64,000 nt of DNA from Udeniomyces pyricola (lineage: Eukaryota > Basidiomycota > Tremellomycetes > Cystofilobasidiales > Mrakiaceae): NCBI GenBank assembly GCA_039545295.1, contig BCIK01000012.1:836336-900335 (forward strand), written 5' to 3'. How positions within the stretch are numbered: the stretch's first letter is position 1; the number at the start of each line of letters is the position of its first letter. Below the pieces are notes generated by a model. It made no database searches. It worked only from the letters and a program-made list of their open reading frames with translations, and was not told the origin of the DNA. The position numbers and the translations under genes are program-made. Shown piece by piece: positions 23,937 through 34,632 of this stretch.

Positions 23937-25981
23937 TGGTCATGGCGAAGGCATCAGTCTATAGTTTATACAGCCTACCAGAACAAGAGAAAGAATGGTG
24001 ATGGGGACGAAAAGCGTGACGACTCCAGAAATGCTACTCACAACTTGTTTCGCTGGCACAAGGTCTCGGACGCTGAAAATTGACGGAGACAGGCCGTGAT
24101 AGAGGTGTTTTGCTCAATGTCGATCGACAGGTCAAGGAAGCTTTCGTCCCGTGAGGATGTCTGCGTAGGGTAAGGTCAGATTAAGAGGATAAGTCGGCGA
24201 AATTTCTCAATACACGAAAAACCACATGAGAGTTAATGAGTGTTCTGACCGTTTCACAACTGAGGCATCGAGTTTCATTGGTCAGTGTTCCTTGAAAGAG
24301 CTTGTGGACAAAGGTAGGTTCGGGACCAGCCCGCCTTGGTGTGGACGAGCCAATGGAAGGGTGTGTGGAAAAGGAAGCCACTGAACCAGCGACTTTGGTC
24401 GCCCATACACGAAAGGACAATCAGTACATGTTCAGCATGACCATCTCTCGCGAGAACCACCCGAGGAGACAAGACAGTCAATGCTCACGCGAATCTCCAG
24501 CCGCCGCCTTCTTCTCCGCCACCTTGCGTTCTTTCTCTTCAAGCTCGAGATCTTCCCCAACTTTGTTCAAGAGATAATTGAGAAACTCATGTGCGTCCTG
24601 TTACCCCCAATCACACGTCAGATTAGTCAATCATGAACAAAATGATGTAACAGAAGAAGGAGGGGGGGGGGAGAGAGACATACCTGTTGCATCGTCCCTC
24701 TAAACATCTCATTCTCCATCTTGAGCTTCCCGACGAACGCTGCCGGTGCAACGACCGTTTTTGTGAGCGGTACAGGGGGTCCAACGTTACCATCTTTGTC
24801 CTTTGGGGGAAGGCCATAGATAGGAGGGGGGATGGCAGCAATGTGACGAAAGAGGGTCTGGAGGGCGATGAAGAGCGTTGCTGGCGGCTTCGATCCGGTC
24901 GCGGGATTGACGACCATTGTCGATGAATCTAGCGAGCTAGTGGGATCCGATGATGGGGTTGGTTCGGGCGCTGGAGCAGCGGCAGGAGTTGTCTTTTTAC
25001 TGCCAGGCCAGCGAGACGTTTTCGCAGCAGTGGGGGCGATTGGAGGGGAACCCGGCGAGGTTGGGCTGATCTCTGTCTGCGAGAGCGGCAGATTGAGTTT
25101 GGGAATTCGAATGGGAATGTAAGGAGACTCTAGGGAAGGGTAGGTGTTGACGCATTCTCGAAATGGGCGACAGAAATACAGTGCTTGGAGGACGGAGTTG
25201 GCGTAGCTTCAATCGGGGACAGGCGACCATGAAAGGAGATACCAGGGCAAGATGATGTTAGTATTGGGGTATTTATTTCGCCTGCTCGAATTAGAATTCT
25301 GCATCCCCGTGTAGTGAGATTACTGTAGATCGACCGGCGACGCGTCAACTGACCAAGTGTTGCCAAACTGACGCGTAAGAGAAGGCAAGAAGTATTAGGA
25401 ATTAGCTAGGTGTTCGCATTGGCCGAGGGCGTGTATGAAGCAGGAAGGAGACGATGGCTGATGAGGACATGACACCAAGAGATGAAAACAGGGACCATGA
25501 TAGAAGGATCCGTCTGCTGGGGAGACAGACGCTATCAGAAGTCCACTCGTCGTGTTCCTGTCTCTGACCGTGCGACGGATCAAAGGCCGATAGCGCATGT
25601 CCGACGAAGGGGAGGTCGACAAAGAGGTGGGGATAACGGAGATCTGCAGACACCACAGGCCTGGCGACGCGTGCCCAACATCGGACTGACATCTACCACA
25701 CGTCGACGGCATGCGTAGGTTATCATCGAGCTATATGTATAACGGCATGGGCAGCTCGTATCGGATGTTGAGAACGACGCGAGACGCGAACTGGTGGTTG
25801 ACCGGGCAAGGCGACGAGAGAACCGGGTCGGGCGACTTACGTTTTCCATGCCGTAGAATCTGTCGAGCTCTTCGAGGGCAAGTCTCTCGTCTTCAGTGAG
25901 ACCATCAGATCCGACGTGGAGGATGCCATTGGGAGAAGCAGGGGCGGCGTCCTTATTGGCTAAGCGAGTCCATCGAAGCAT
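22041..25981 (-). CDS. Ubiquitin-specific protease, USP12/USP46-Ubp9-CreB type
   Basis: Cysteine deubiquitinase. Exon 1 (25841-25981) ends RFYGMEN; exon 2 (25354-25367) is 14 nt and gives FGNT plus TG of the catalytic Cys codon; exon 3 (24684-25206) completes [19 protein letters not shown]. Then [18 protein letters not shown] (24489-24597), [20 protein letters not shown] with the first Cxx[28 protein letters not shown] with the second Cxx[17 protein letters not shown], and the histidine box [12 protein letters not shown] with WTQFDDETV and GYVLFYQ. The Cys, His and Asp/Asn boxes and the zinc ribbon are all present, so it should be active. The C-terminal about 390 residues form a Ser/Pro-rich tail ending in a KE-rich helix ([15 protein letters not shown]) not part of the catalytic core. 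USP12/46 relatives act with WD-repeat partners; CreB acts in carbon catabolite repression in Aspergillus. Confidence 0.9.
23904..23934. repeat. 31-bp poly-A tract in deubiquitinase intron
   Basis: A pure run of 31 A on the + strand (T on the coding strand) inside an intron of the deubiquitinase gene, between the exon with the second CxxC and the LKRFKYQ exon. On the transcript it is a long poly-U tract. Confidence 0.9.
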
Positions 25982-26675
25982 CGCTCGAGGCAAGGGCTGA
26001 GCGCGCTCGAGGGCGAGGCAGCTGAGAAGGGGAGCAGGTGAAGACGACCGATGACGGTTGTGTTTGGAGGGCACGAAGATGTAGACGCAAGATAGCAGGT
26101 GAACAATGAAGCAGAAGTAGAAGAGAAGGGAAGAGAAGAGGGGGGGTGTTGAGAAGGGTGATGGGAGAAGTAGTACGTTGCTGGAGGGAGAGGCCCGGAG
26201 GAGGGAGTAAGTTGTAAGGCGTGAGAGCACGAGGTCGCCTGGCAGCCGAGGAGAGACTCAGAAGGGGAGAGGCCTGGACGGTGAGTGAGTGGCTGCAGAT
26301 TGTAATAGAGTGAGTGGACTTGCCGACGATCGGTAATAATAATAATATCATACAATTCCGACGTCATGTATATATATATATATATAAAACCACATAAACT
26401 AACCCAGCACTACCCAATTGGACACATGTTGTATCCACGTACATTATATATATATATCCATCTGTCTTTCCAATCCACGTACTTGTTCAAGTTTTTCAAT
26501 CCACGTACTCGTTCAAAGTATCTAGTCGGATGCGTTCACCCAGGCTCCGAATATATACACAGGGTATCTTCCTCGTCGAGACACTTTCGTCATCAACATG
26601 TACGCCAGAGTAAGACCGGGTCAATTTTCCACAACTCATCCAACCAGGCGACCATCAGAATCAACCGTTTTCTTT
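25982..26675. other. Intergenic region between deubiquitinase and TIM13
   Basis: It contains the deubiquitinase promoter side (about 25982-26350) and AT-rich sequence with TA repeats at 26370-26386 and 26446-26456 near the TIM13 3' end. I see no gene. Confidence 0.45.
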
Positions 26676-27699
26676 CTATATCGTCGACTCGCCGCCCAAC
26701 AGGCCACCCGCTGCCGCACCGAGCTGGCCACGCTCCTTGGAGAGTCGAGAGACGTAAGCTCTCGAGACGATGTTGACTGCAGAGAACGCACAAAAGGATC
26801 AGCGCGTAAACCAGACCGGCCAATTTGCAGATGCAACACGCAAAGAGCAAACACTCACAAGCCTAAGATCAAGAGTCATGAGTCAAAAAAGAGACGTGCG
26901 ACCATCAAAGGAGATTAGCCCAAGAAATCATCGCCGTTCAGCCGAGAGGTCAGTTTCAAGAGACGCGACAGGACCACAGACTAACCTCCATGTATCGGTC
27001 CATGCACTGGATCGTGCAGGTCTGCAAGTGGAAGGAGGAGAGTAGTAGACGATTAGCTCGGGTATCCCCAGCGGAATCAAGGAGATGTCGCGGCCTTGGG
27101 GCGTTTTGACAACGGACCTCCTCTCCACTGGTAAGCATAGCTCCCGGCTTGGGAACACACTTGAGGTAGCACTGTGATGAGCGGGGCAAGAGAAATCAAG
27201 GCTTCGTTAGACGTCATCGTTCTTGCCCTGGCGAGTGCAAAGACATGGGTACATGGCCAATGATTCGAATCGAACCTTTTCGTTCATTTTCTGGGTATGA
27301 CGACGCGAGGGCGAGAAAAACGATCAAGTTGATGACAGGTGAGAATTCGTTTGTTGAAAGAGCAGAGGTCAAGGAAGGAAAGTAGGTGGAGTTGAACTCG
27401 ACTGACGTTGATGAGCTCCTGAGCGTTGGCGAGCTGGAGCTCTCCCTGAACCTGCTCCATGATTTGGGCTTTCTTGAGTTGCATGTCTGGGTTGGGGGGA
27501 TGTGAGATGGAGCAAAGGAAGGAAGGAAGAGGGGGGGGGGGNGGGATCCGTTAGTGAGTATAGAAAAGGGAATGGGTGAAGTAAGGTGAATGATGTATAA
27601 GGGCGGGTCATGAAGGGGGAAAAGGGCAAGCAGGGAGTTGTTACCTTGAGGGGACGAGGGAGCGGCCGAAGCGGGGGAGGAACCAAAGAGACCGGCCAT
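26676..27699 (-). CDS. TIM13: Mitochondrial intermembrane-space translocase subunit Tim13
   Basis: Small Tim chaperone that escorts hydrophobic precursors across the intermembrane space with Tim8. Seven coding exons are needed: 27645-27699, 27407-27486, 27276-27290 (15 nt), 27118-27171, 26986-27021, 26859-26862 (4 nt) and 26676-26776. They sum to 345 nt, 114 residues. Landmarks: IMEQVQGELQLANAQELIN, KMNEK (15-nt exon), CYLKC, CTIQC (the twin CX3C motifs that form two disulfides), MDRYME, AFN (4-nt exon plus the next 2 nt), IVSRAYVSRLSKERGQ and a Gly-rich end. The tiny exons restore the family pattern ELxNKxxEKCxxKC and YMEAxNxVSRAYxSR exactly. Without them the frame breaks. Intron 1 has an 11-G tract and an N at 27542. 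It is divergent from delta-COP. Confidence 0.9.
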
Positions 27700-27767
27700 G
27701 TTGATGGGATTGTGCGAGGGGAGAGGGTGGGACTGCTGTAATAAAGAGAAGAAGGGTGGCCTAGATA

Positions 27768-27798
<31 letters not shown>

Positions 27799-28056
27799 AT
27801 AAGTGTGTGCAGTGTTTGGACTTGTGTAATCCAAAGTGACTTGTGCGGATGAGGCCAAGTGATCAAGTCGATCAGCTGCAGCTGCTTGTATAAGCAGAAT
27901 TGGCTTAACTTAAGCTCTCGCTCTCGCTCCCTCAGTCTCTCTCGACTCTCCCTCTCATCGCATTCTCTGGCTCGCACACCCGTATACCCAACTTGACAGT
28001 ATACACCACCCACAACCCTCTCCCTCCGCCAAAACACCTACGCCAAATCAATCTCA
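27700..28056. promoter_or_regulatory. Divergent promoter of TIM13 and delta-COP, with GT microsatellite
   Basis: About 357 bp between the two start codons. A (GT)n run at about 27772-27793 is followed by TATATAATAAG. CT-rich blocks precede the delta-COP ATG at 28057. Which TA-rich element serves which gene cannot be told. Confidence 0.5.
27772..27793. repeat. GT dinucleotide microsatellite
   Basis: Eleven GT units in the divergent TIM13/delta-COP promoter, followed by ATATAATAAG. Confidence 0.85.
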
Positions 28057-30908
28057 ATGGCACGTTCCATCGCTCGCCTCTCTCATCCCAACCTTCCCAC
28101 TCATGCTTACGCCATCTGACATCTACCTCCTAACAGGTCGTCCTCGCCGCATCCGTCGTCACCCGTGGGGGCAAACGTCCGTCGCTTCTCTCTGCTTCAA
28201 TGAGCCACCATGCTCCTGCGCTCTCCCTCTCTTCTCGCACCCTCTATCACCTTCTTGGCAACTCCACACTAACTCACTCGCCTTGTTCTTCTGCTCTCAA
28301 TTCTCCTCTACTTCCAACGCTTGTCGTACACTTGATTCAATCGCCCCATCTCACACATTCCGCCCGTCATCCCGCTCTTTCAATGCCCCGTCGTCGCTGC
28401 GCGTGCCATCTGTGACCCAATCGTCCCCCCCCCCCCTTCCCTCTTTCCATCTCTTCTTCCTCCGACTATTCCTCTCCTCTTGGGCTTGGTCTTTGCTTGA
28501 TTCATCATTTCATGGCTGCTCGATTCTCGTGACACCTCACCACATCATCCATACCATTCAGCCATCATCTCAAGACAGTTCATTGAGATGCCAAAGTCGA
28601 GGATAGAGGGCCTTCTGACCTCGTTCCCCAAACTCATCCCCGCCGGCTCTCAGCATACCACCATCGAGACTGAGGACGTCCGGTTCGTCTACCAGCCGCT
28701 CGAAGACCTCTACGTACTCGTCATCACCAACAAAGCAAGCAACATTCTCCAGGTACGACATGTTTTCTCATCTCATCCGATTTCGGACCGCGCTCGCGCG
28801 GCTGGCTGGCGTTCTTTGTCTGGCAACCGACGCGTGTGAAGGCAAGGAGGGCCCATCATCAGGGCCAAAGCAAACCACAACCTTACCTCCTTTCACGATA
28901 ACAAACTGTTTTCTGCCCATGGCACCTCGTCTCGTCATCACAATAGGCGTCACCGTATTGGAGCCACGGGTGGTTTGCTGACAACGAGCCACTTCCTTTG
29001 GTTCGCACCTTTCACAGGACATCTCGACCCTCTCTCTGCTCACGCGCTGCATCTCGGATTTGCTGCGTTCTGCATCCCCCGACGAGGCGACCATCAGCCA
29101 CCATGCGTTCGATCTCATCGCCGCATTCGATGAGATCATCTCCCTGGGTTTCCGAGAGAATGTCAACGTGCAGCAAGTTCGGCTCGTTCTCGAGGCCGAG
29201 AGTCATGAGGAGAAGATTCAGGAGATCATCGCTCGGGTACGGTCTTGTTTCCCTTTGACCGCGATCCTTGCACGATCTGTCGGACTTCAAACAGCATCTT
29301 GACAACACTTGCGGTCGATTATCATTTATTCATGCAGAACAAGGAGGCCGAGGCCAAGGAGGAGCTCAAGCGTCGAGCAAAGCAACTCGAGATGCAACGA
29401 CGCGAGACCGCTCGCCTCAACCAGGGTTCCAACCGGGGTGCATCTACGTACGGCAACGGTTCTGGTGGATACGGAGGAGGGGGAGGAAGCGGTGGATATG
29501 CTCCCGTTCAGCAACCGCAAAGGTTTGAGTCGCCAAGTTCGACGCCCAGGTGAGCTAGATGCGTGTCTGCTCTATCGCTGGATTCCCTTCACGTCATGTC
29601 TTTTCTGTTTTAACTCTTTCTCTGATCTGACTGTGTCCTTTTTTTTTTTTTTGTGAATATCGATGTCACCTCCAGATCCTCTTCTCCGGCCAACGCGTCC
29701 AAGACGGCATTCAAGGGAGCTGGCATGAAGCTTGGCAAAAAGCCAGCTCAATCCGAACTTCTCGATGCCCTTGGGAGTGAAGTCAACATTGTCGAGGACG
29801 CTGCGCCTTATGTTCCTGCCCCAGTGGCCGAGCTCGAAGCCGCTGATGTCGCTATTCTCGATAGAGTTGAACAGAAAAGGTGAGTGACTAATCTAGATGC
29901 CCGCTGGTTTTGGTCTTGTGTGGATGCACATATTCATTAACCACTCCTTTTCAATTGCTTCCTAATTTGCTTTCAACTCACCAGCGTCCATGTCTCGGTT
30001 ACTGAGCACCTTTCATTGTCTATCCTTCGAGACGGCGGCGTCAAGTCGCTCGACCTTAAGGGAGCCTTTGAGCTCCTTGTCAGCGATCCCTCCTTCACTA
30101 AGCTTCGCCTCAACCTCAAAACCCCTATGTCGTCCGCCGACTTTGCCTCTGACGTTCAGTTTAAGCATCACCCGAACGCTGCCAAGTTCACCGGCAACCA
30201 GCGTGTCATTGCTCTCAAAGACCCGAACCGACCGCTCCCTGTTGGCAAGAGCCTCGAACTCCTCAAGTGGAAGCTTAGCTCAACGAACGAGGCTGTCGTT
30301 CCCCTTGCCAGTGAGTGCTGATCAGCAAATTTCCCCGTATAGATCGCTCAAGCTTCCCGTGCTCAGCTGATTCTTGCCTTTGTGTCGCGTCTGGTGCCTA
30401 GTCAACTGCTGGCCAAGTCCTTCAGACAGCGGATGTGACGTTAACATTGAGTTTGAGCTCGAAGCCAAGCACCTCGTGTTGCGAAATGCCATTATCTCGA
30501 TCCCTCTGCCGTGAGTGCCGATGCTTCCAATGCCCGTGATTGCCAGCAAAGTCGTTGCTTGTCCCCCTAACGTTGACACAATCTTTCCACTTCTCACTGT
30601 GTGCTTCCAGACCTGGCTCGTACCCCAACGTGTCGTCAAGCACGGGTGAATGGACCGTCAACGCCTCGACGGGCAACCTCGACTGGAAGACTGATACGAT
30701 TGACGCCGACGAGCCCTCGGGCACGCTCGAGTTTTCGATCTCGGGCTCGGACGACGCGGACGCCTTCTTCCCGATAAACGTCGCGTTTGTCAGTGCGGGA
30801 AGCATGGCTGAGGTGGAGGTCGAGTCGGCATCGTTGGTGGAGGGCTCGGAATCGGTCGACTTTTCTCAGGAGATGGTGCTCTCGACCGATTCGTACCTAG
30901 TCGTTTGA
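28057..30908 (+). CDS. RET2: Coatomer subunit delta (delta-COP)
   Basis: Subunit of the COPI coat for retrograde Golgi-to-ER transport. Model exons: 28057-28059 (ATG only), 28137-28176, 28562-28752, 29018-29236, 29338-29549, 29676-29879, 29985-30310, 30402-30510 and 30611-30908. The longin-type N-terminus reads [15 protein letters not shown] then [36 protein letters not shown], and [21 protein letters not shown] charged helix ([20 protein letters not shown]) leads to a Gly/Ser linker, then [14 protein letters not shown] and the mu-homology domain with [60 protein letters not shown] and a short end [10 protein letters not shown]. The first intron must use a GC donor (ATG|GCACGT) to keep the conserved N-terminus. 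All other introns are GT-AG and in phase. Confidence 0.92.
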
Positions 30909-31392
30909 TGGATATAAAAGTAGCAGAGTGTATTGGTCGGTAGATGGGAGTTGGTTGCTTCTCTCGACTTTGGTTCTTTTCGTATTGCTCTATGCAGATT
31001 TGGTTTCTTTCTGCCTCTTGTGTTTTTTGTTTTCTCTCTCTCTCTCTCTTTTGCGTCGCGTTGATAGTTTGGGTCTGGGGAATCAACGTAATGGCTGAGC
31101 ACTTGGTTTAGCAGAAGTAATCAATGTCTGGCGGAAAAGATATCTACAGCAGAATTCAGATCCCACCGGTCAACACCGGTGATCATCGATCATGCACACA
31201 TCGGTCGAGTATCACAAAGTGTCATTGGCGTGACTGAACGTGACAGATTGAAATTGTCACACGCTACGTGAGATTTCGTTGTGCTCATCCAATGTCCAAG
31301 CTCATCCGCCCTTTCTAACCACCCCTTGCTCGTCCCCGACTCCGATCGTCATCCTCCTACATCCACCCTGCGCGAACGAGCTCCCGCGCTCC
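30909..31392. other. Intergenic region downstream of delta-COP
   Basis: It includes the delta-COP 3' UTR with a CT repeat (about 31033-31050) and a short palindromic patch near 31160-31185 (ACCGGTCAACACCGGT and GATCATCGATCATG). I see no gene. Confidence 0.4.
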
Positions 31393-31643
31393 ATGTACCA
31401 CGTCCTCGTCCGGTCAGCTCTCAGTACGTCAGCTACTGTACGACCCGTGCGCCTTGCTCGCCTCCAAGTCCGTGCCTTTGCAGCCTCGCAAGCCGCCGAT
31501 GTTGAGCAGTCGAGCCCCTCTGATCCTCGTAAGCAAGCAGCCTCTTTTGCTTTCCTTCCATGCTCGGCGCTCACAACTTTGGCTTTGCCTACTGAACCCG
31601 AGTCAACTACGAGGTGAATTGTTGTAACCGACCCAAATACTGA
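31393..31643 (+). CDS. Alternative short product: small presequence-bearing protein
   Basis: The same 5' exon (31393-31528, ending with one base of a codon) can instead join an acceptor at 31603 and read on in frame to LVNYEVNCCNRPKY and a stop at 31641-31643, for a 59-residue protein with an Arg/Ser/Ala-rich N-terminus. The branch-like CTGAAC just before the acceptor is suitable. This may be the true gene, with the long frame a separate one. No family is recognised. Confidence 0.3.
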
Positions 31644-33975
31644 CACTCGGATCCTCCGATCTTCATATTTGGGCCGCGATACCCTGCTAGTCAATCATTC
31701 CATCCCAACCTTGGTTCCTGTGTCGGACACCTCTTCACTGCCTGAATCCACGCCCACGGGCACCTCTTCGACCCATGCACCTTCATCATCCTCTTCATCC
31801 GATTGTTCATCATCACCAGTCGAATCGTCCGGTTGCTTGGACGCCGATCCAGGCTCGTCACGTCCGAACCCGCCACGACAATCTTCAAAGAGGAATTCCG
31901 CTGCTAAACAACCGCCGTCGATCAAACGGACCAAGAGTAAATCGAGCTCTGGAGCTGAAGGTGTTCAACCTCATCAAGATACTCTCGAGCAGATCAAGGG
32001 GCGGACGAGTGAGATAACGACGGTCCCGGCGGCCCCCGGGAGTGGTTTGGTCTTTCCTGCCATCAAGGGCACCTATCAATACTCCCCGACGTCGTCGTCA
32101 TCATCGAGCACAATACCACCTCCCATGGCTGCGCCGTCTATATCCACGCCATTGTCTGGGATTCCTCCACCCATGATATCGTTCGGTCGTAAACCTCCCC
32201 CTCTACCATCAACGGCTCATTCTAAGGCGTCTAAGCTCGAGTCAACTACGGTCCCTTCCTCGCTGCAACCGCCAACCTTCCGGAAGAAATCAAAGAAATT
32301 GGCCGGGAGGTCGGCCACGATTCCCCCCTTGCCACAATTGCCGAAAAGTACCAAGAAACCAACCTCGAAGGCAAAAAAGACTACAACGCCTCCTCCCCCA
32401 CAATTGCGTGCCAGGCCCAAGAAATCGGTCCCGGAGTCGATCTTGGCGGAGACAATGGACCTGATTCTTCAGCCTGAGCACGATGTCTCATCCCAGACGA
32501 CCCTTACTGCATCTTATAAGCCTAATTCGCCTCCTCCTCCACAAACCAAAACAATCTCTCGTACCATTCACAACGAAACTCAACCCCGTTCGCCGCCACC
32601 TCCGCCGCCCTCAGCGAAGAGGTCGGATTTGGTCCTTCAGCCTCTGGAGCCGCCTTCGACCGTCCCCCCATCATTCATCCCCGAGGATATTGGTCTTGCG
32701 CCTCCCGCTGTCACTGCTGTTCCTACTCTCACTGCCACTCCCATTCCTACTCCCAGAACCACCGCTTCCAAAGCCGATGCAGCTACGCCCCAACATAAAA
32801 CCTCTCTGCAGCAATTCAACAGAATGAGTGCGCGATTATGTCTGATGGTCGTCAATCTCCGGCGTGAAAGCATCGACCCTGACTGCCCACCGATAACGAA
32901 CCGTCAGGACTTGATCCGTTTGGCGTCCGAAGATCCGCTCATATTCACAAAAACTGAAGCGTGGCTCTCGGAGTCTTTCGGCTCGCGCGAGTCGAGAGGA
33001 GGGGAGCTCAAGAACCCATCGACCTCGTTGGCCGTCGACTCGATCTCGACGGACCCTGACTCACCTACTCTACCTGCATCCCTCTCAATCTCTGGATCAA
33101 CATTAGCATCCACTTCCAACACTCGTTTCCCTTCCGAGGAGGTATCATCCAGCTCCAGCCAGGCTCTGCCTCCCGTATCGCTAGCATCGTCTTCTACTCT
33201 CGACAACCCTCCTGTAGCGCATTCGACATCTGATGTGATATCTGCCCTTAACGACTTCCTCCTCCCGCCTAGTAATATCGATAAAGTCGATAATTCCCCT
33301 TCACCTCTGACGTCGCTTCATGACGGTCGTCCGCTTCCAATCCCTGCCAAGTCGGAACCAGCCCCCATCCGACCGGCGCGTACTGGACGGAAGCCAATAA
33401 AGTGGGACCCTTTGGCGGACTTGGTCATCATCAAGGAGCCGTTGGGCCGTCGGCCATCGCTTGCATCGCCTCGTCCGTTCGAGCCCTCGGGGCAGGACTC
33501 GCGCTCGCCACCACCACCATCACCGTCATCATCATCATCAACACCATCACCATCCGCATCATCTACATCATCTACATCAGCATTTACAGCATCTACATCT
33601 GCAACATCACTCCCACCACCACCGATGCTCAATTCAGGAATGGAATCGTCTCCTAGCCTAGTTGTTGCTTCTCCTTACGACGCGCTTTCGACTCTGGGTC
33701 CGCGACCTTCGTTAGCTTTGCCACGGTTGCCTGTCCAGCCCACGTCCAATCGACCCACGTTGAATCTACCCGTATTCAACCGACCTACACCCAACCGACC
33801 TACAGCCAAGCGATCCCCACCCTCTTTGGCGTCTAACATTCCTCCGCCATCGGCTTCACGGATGGGCGGGTTCTCGAGCTTTGGGGGTCCGACGCCGGCC
33901 CAGGGTGGGGGGCGGCTCTCGTTTTTGGACCCATTGTCGAGTCGGGCAGGAACTAGAGGGAGAGGTAAGGAGTAG
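31393..33975 (+). CDS. Unknown Ser/Pro-rich low-complexity protein (5' exon uncertain)
   Basis: A frame open from about 31670 to the stop at 33975 is too long to be chance, but it has no ATG before 32125 (Met in TIPPPMAAPS). A putative first exon (31393-31528) encodes MYHVLVRSALSTSATVRPVR and RAFAASQAADVEQ, which looks like a mitochondrial presequence. Joining its last base to an acceptor at 31690 keeps the long frame open. The long part is Ser/Pro/Thr-rich and basic, with Pro tracts (about 32530, 32590, 33620), one more ordered segment MSARLCLMVVNLRRESIDPD and LIRLASEDPLIFTKTEAWL, and repeats of FNRPTPNRPT type near the C-terminus, which ends Gly/Arg-rich. I do not recognise a family. The two parts may belong to separate genes. 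Confidence 0.45.
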
Positions 33976-34632
33976 GTTCGCTGGATGAAGGTTTACATTA
34001 ATTTGGGACTCAGCAATGGAGGAGGCATCGAAGGGATAGATACAGAGAGAGAGACACTAGAGAGACCCGAGGAGTGGGGTCAATGCCGAGACGTTCTCGC
34101 AGGCCGGAGCTGCGGTTTTGATCGAGTCAGGCGATGATTCGATGATGCATGATGCACGATGCGGGCGAGCGCGCGCAAAGAAGCGAGCGATGACATGCTG
34201 CTTTTCTGTGAATTATTATTTCTACTTTGGTTGATTTGCTGTATGTTCGTATGCGTGTTGGGTGGACGGTGGGTGATGAAGCAAGCATTGATGTTGCGAT
34301 AGGGATGACGATGGGAGCAAATACAGTGGTTAATTAGGTGACTTTGGCAAGTAGAAATTATGCCAGATGGATCCAAGTCATCGAATATTGAATAATAACA
34401 AAATATGATAATATATATATATATGTAATTCTGTCTGTCCGACCGGACTGGACGTTTACGTCATCAGCTCTGGCGGCAAGTCTCGGCTCTCTTGGATTCG
34501 TTTCCCTTTCGTCTCGTCCCATCATTCATCCATCACCGTCGTCGTCGTCGTCGTTCCACTTCTACTTGCTACATAGCCCATCCACCAACACCACCACCAC
34601 CACCACCACCAACCACCTGTCCTTCTGTTATC
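33976..34632. other. Intergenic region
   Basis: It lies between the Ser/Pro-rich gene and the MARVEL-type gene, both on +. It has an AT-rich patch with a TA run (about 34411-34425), then CGTCGTCGTC (about 34535-34550) and CACCACCAC runs in the 5' leader of the next gene. I see no gene. Confidence 0.4.
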
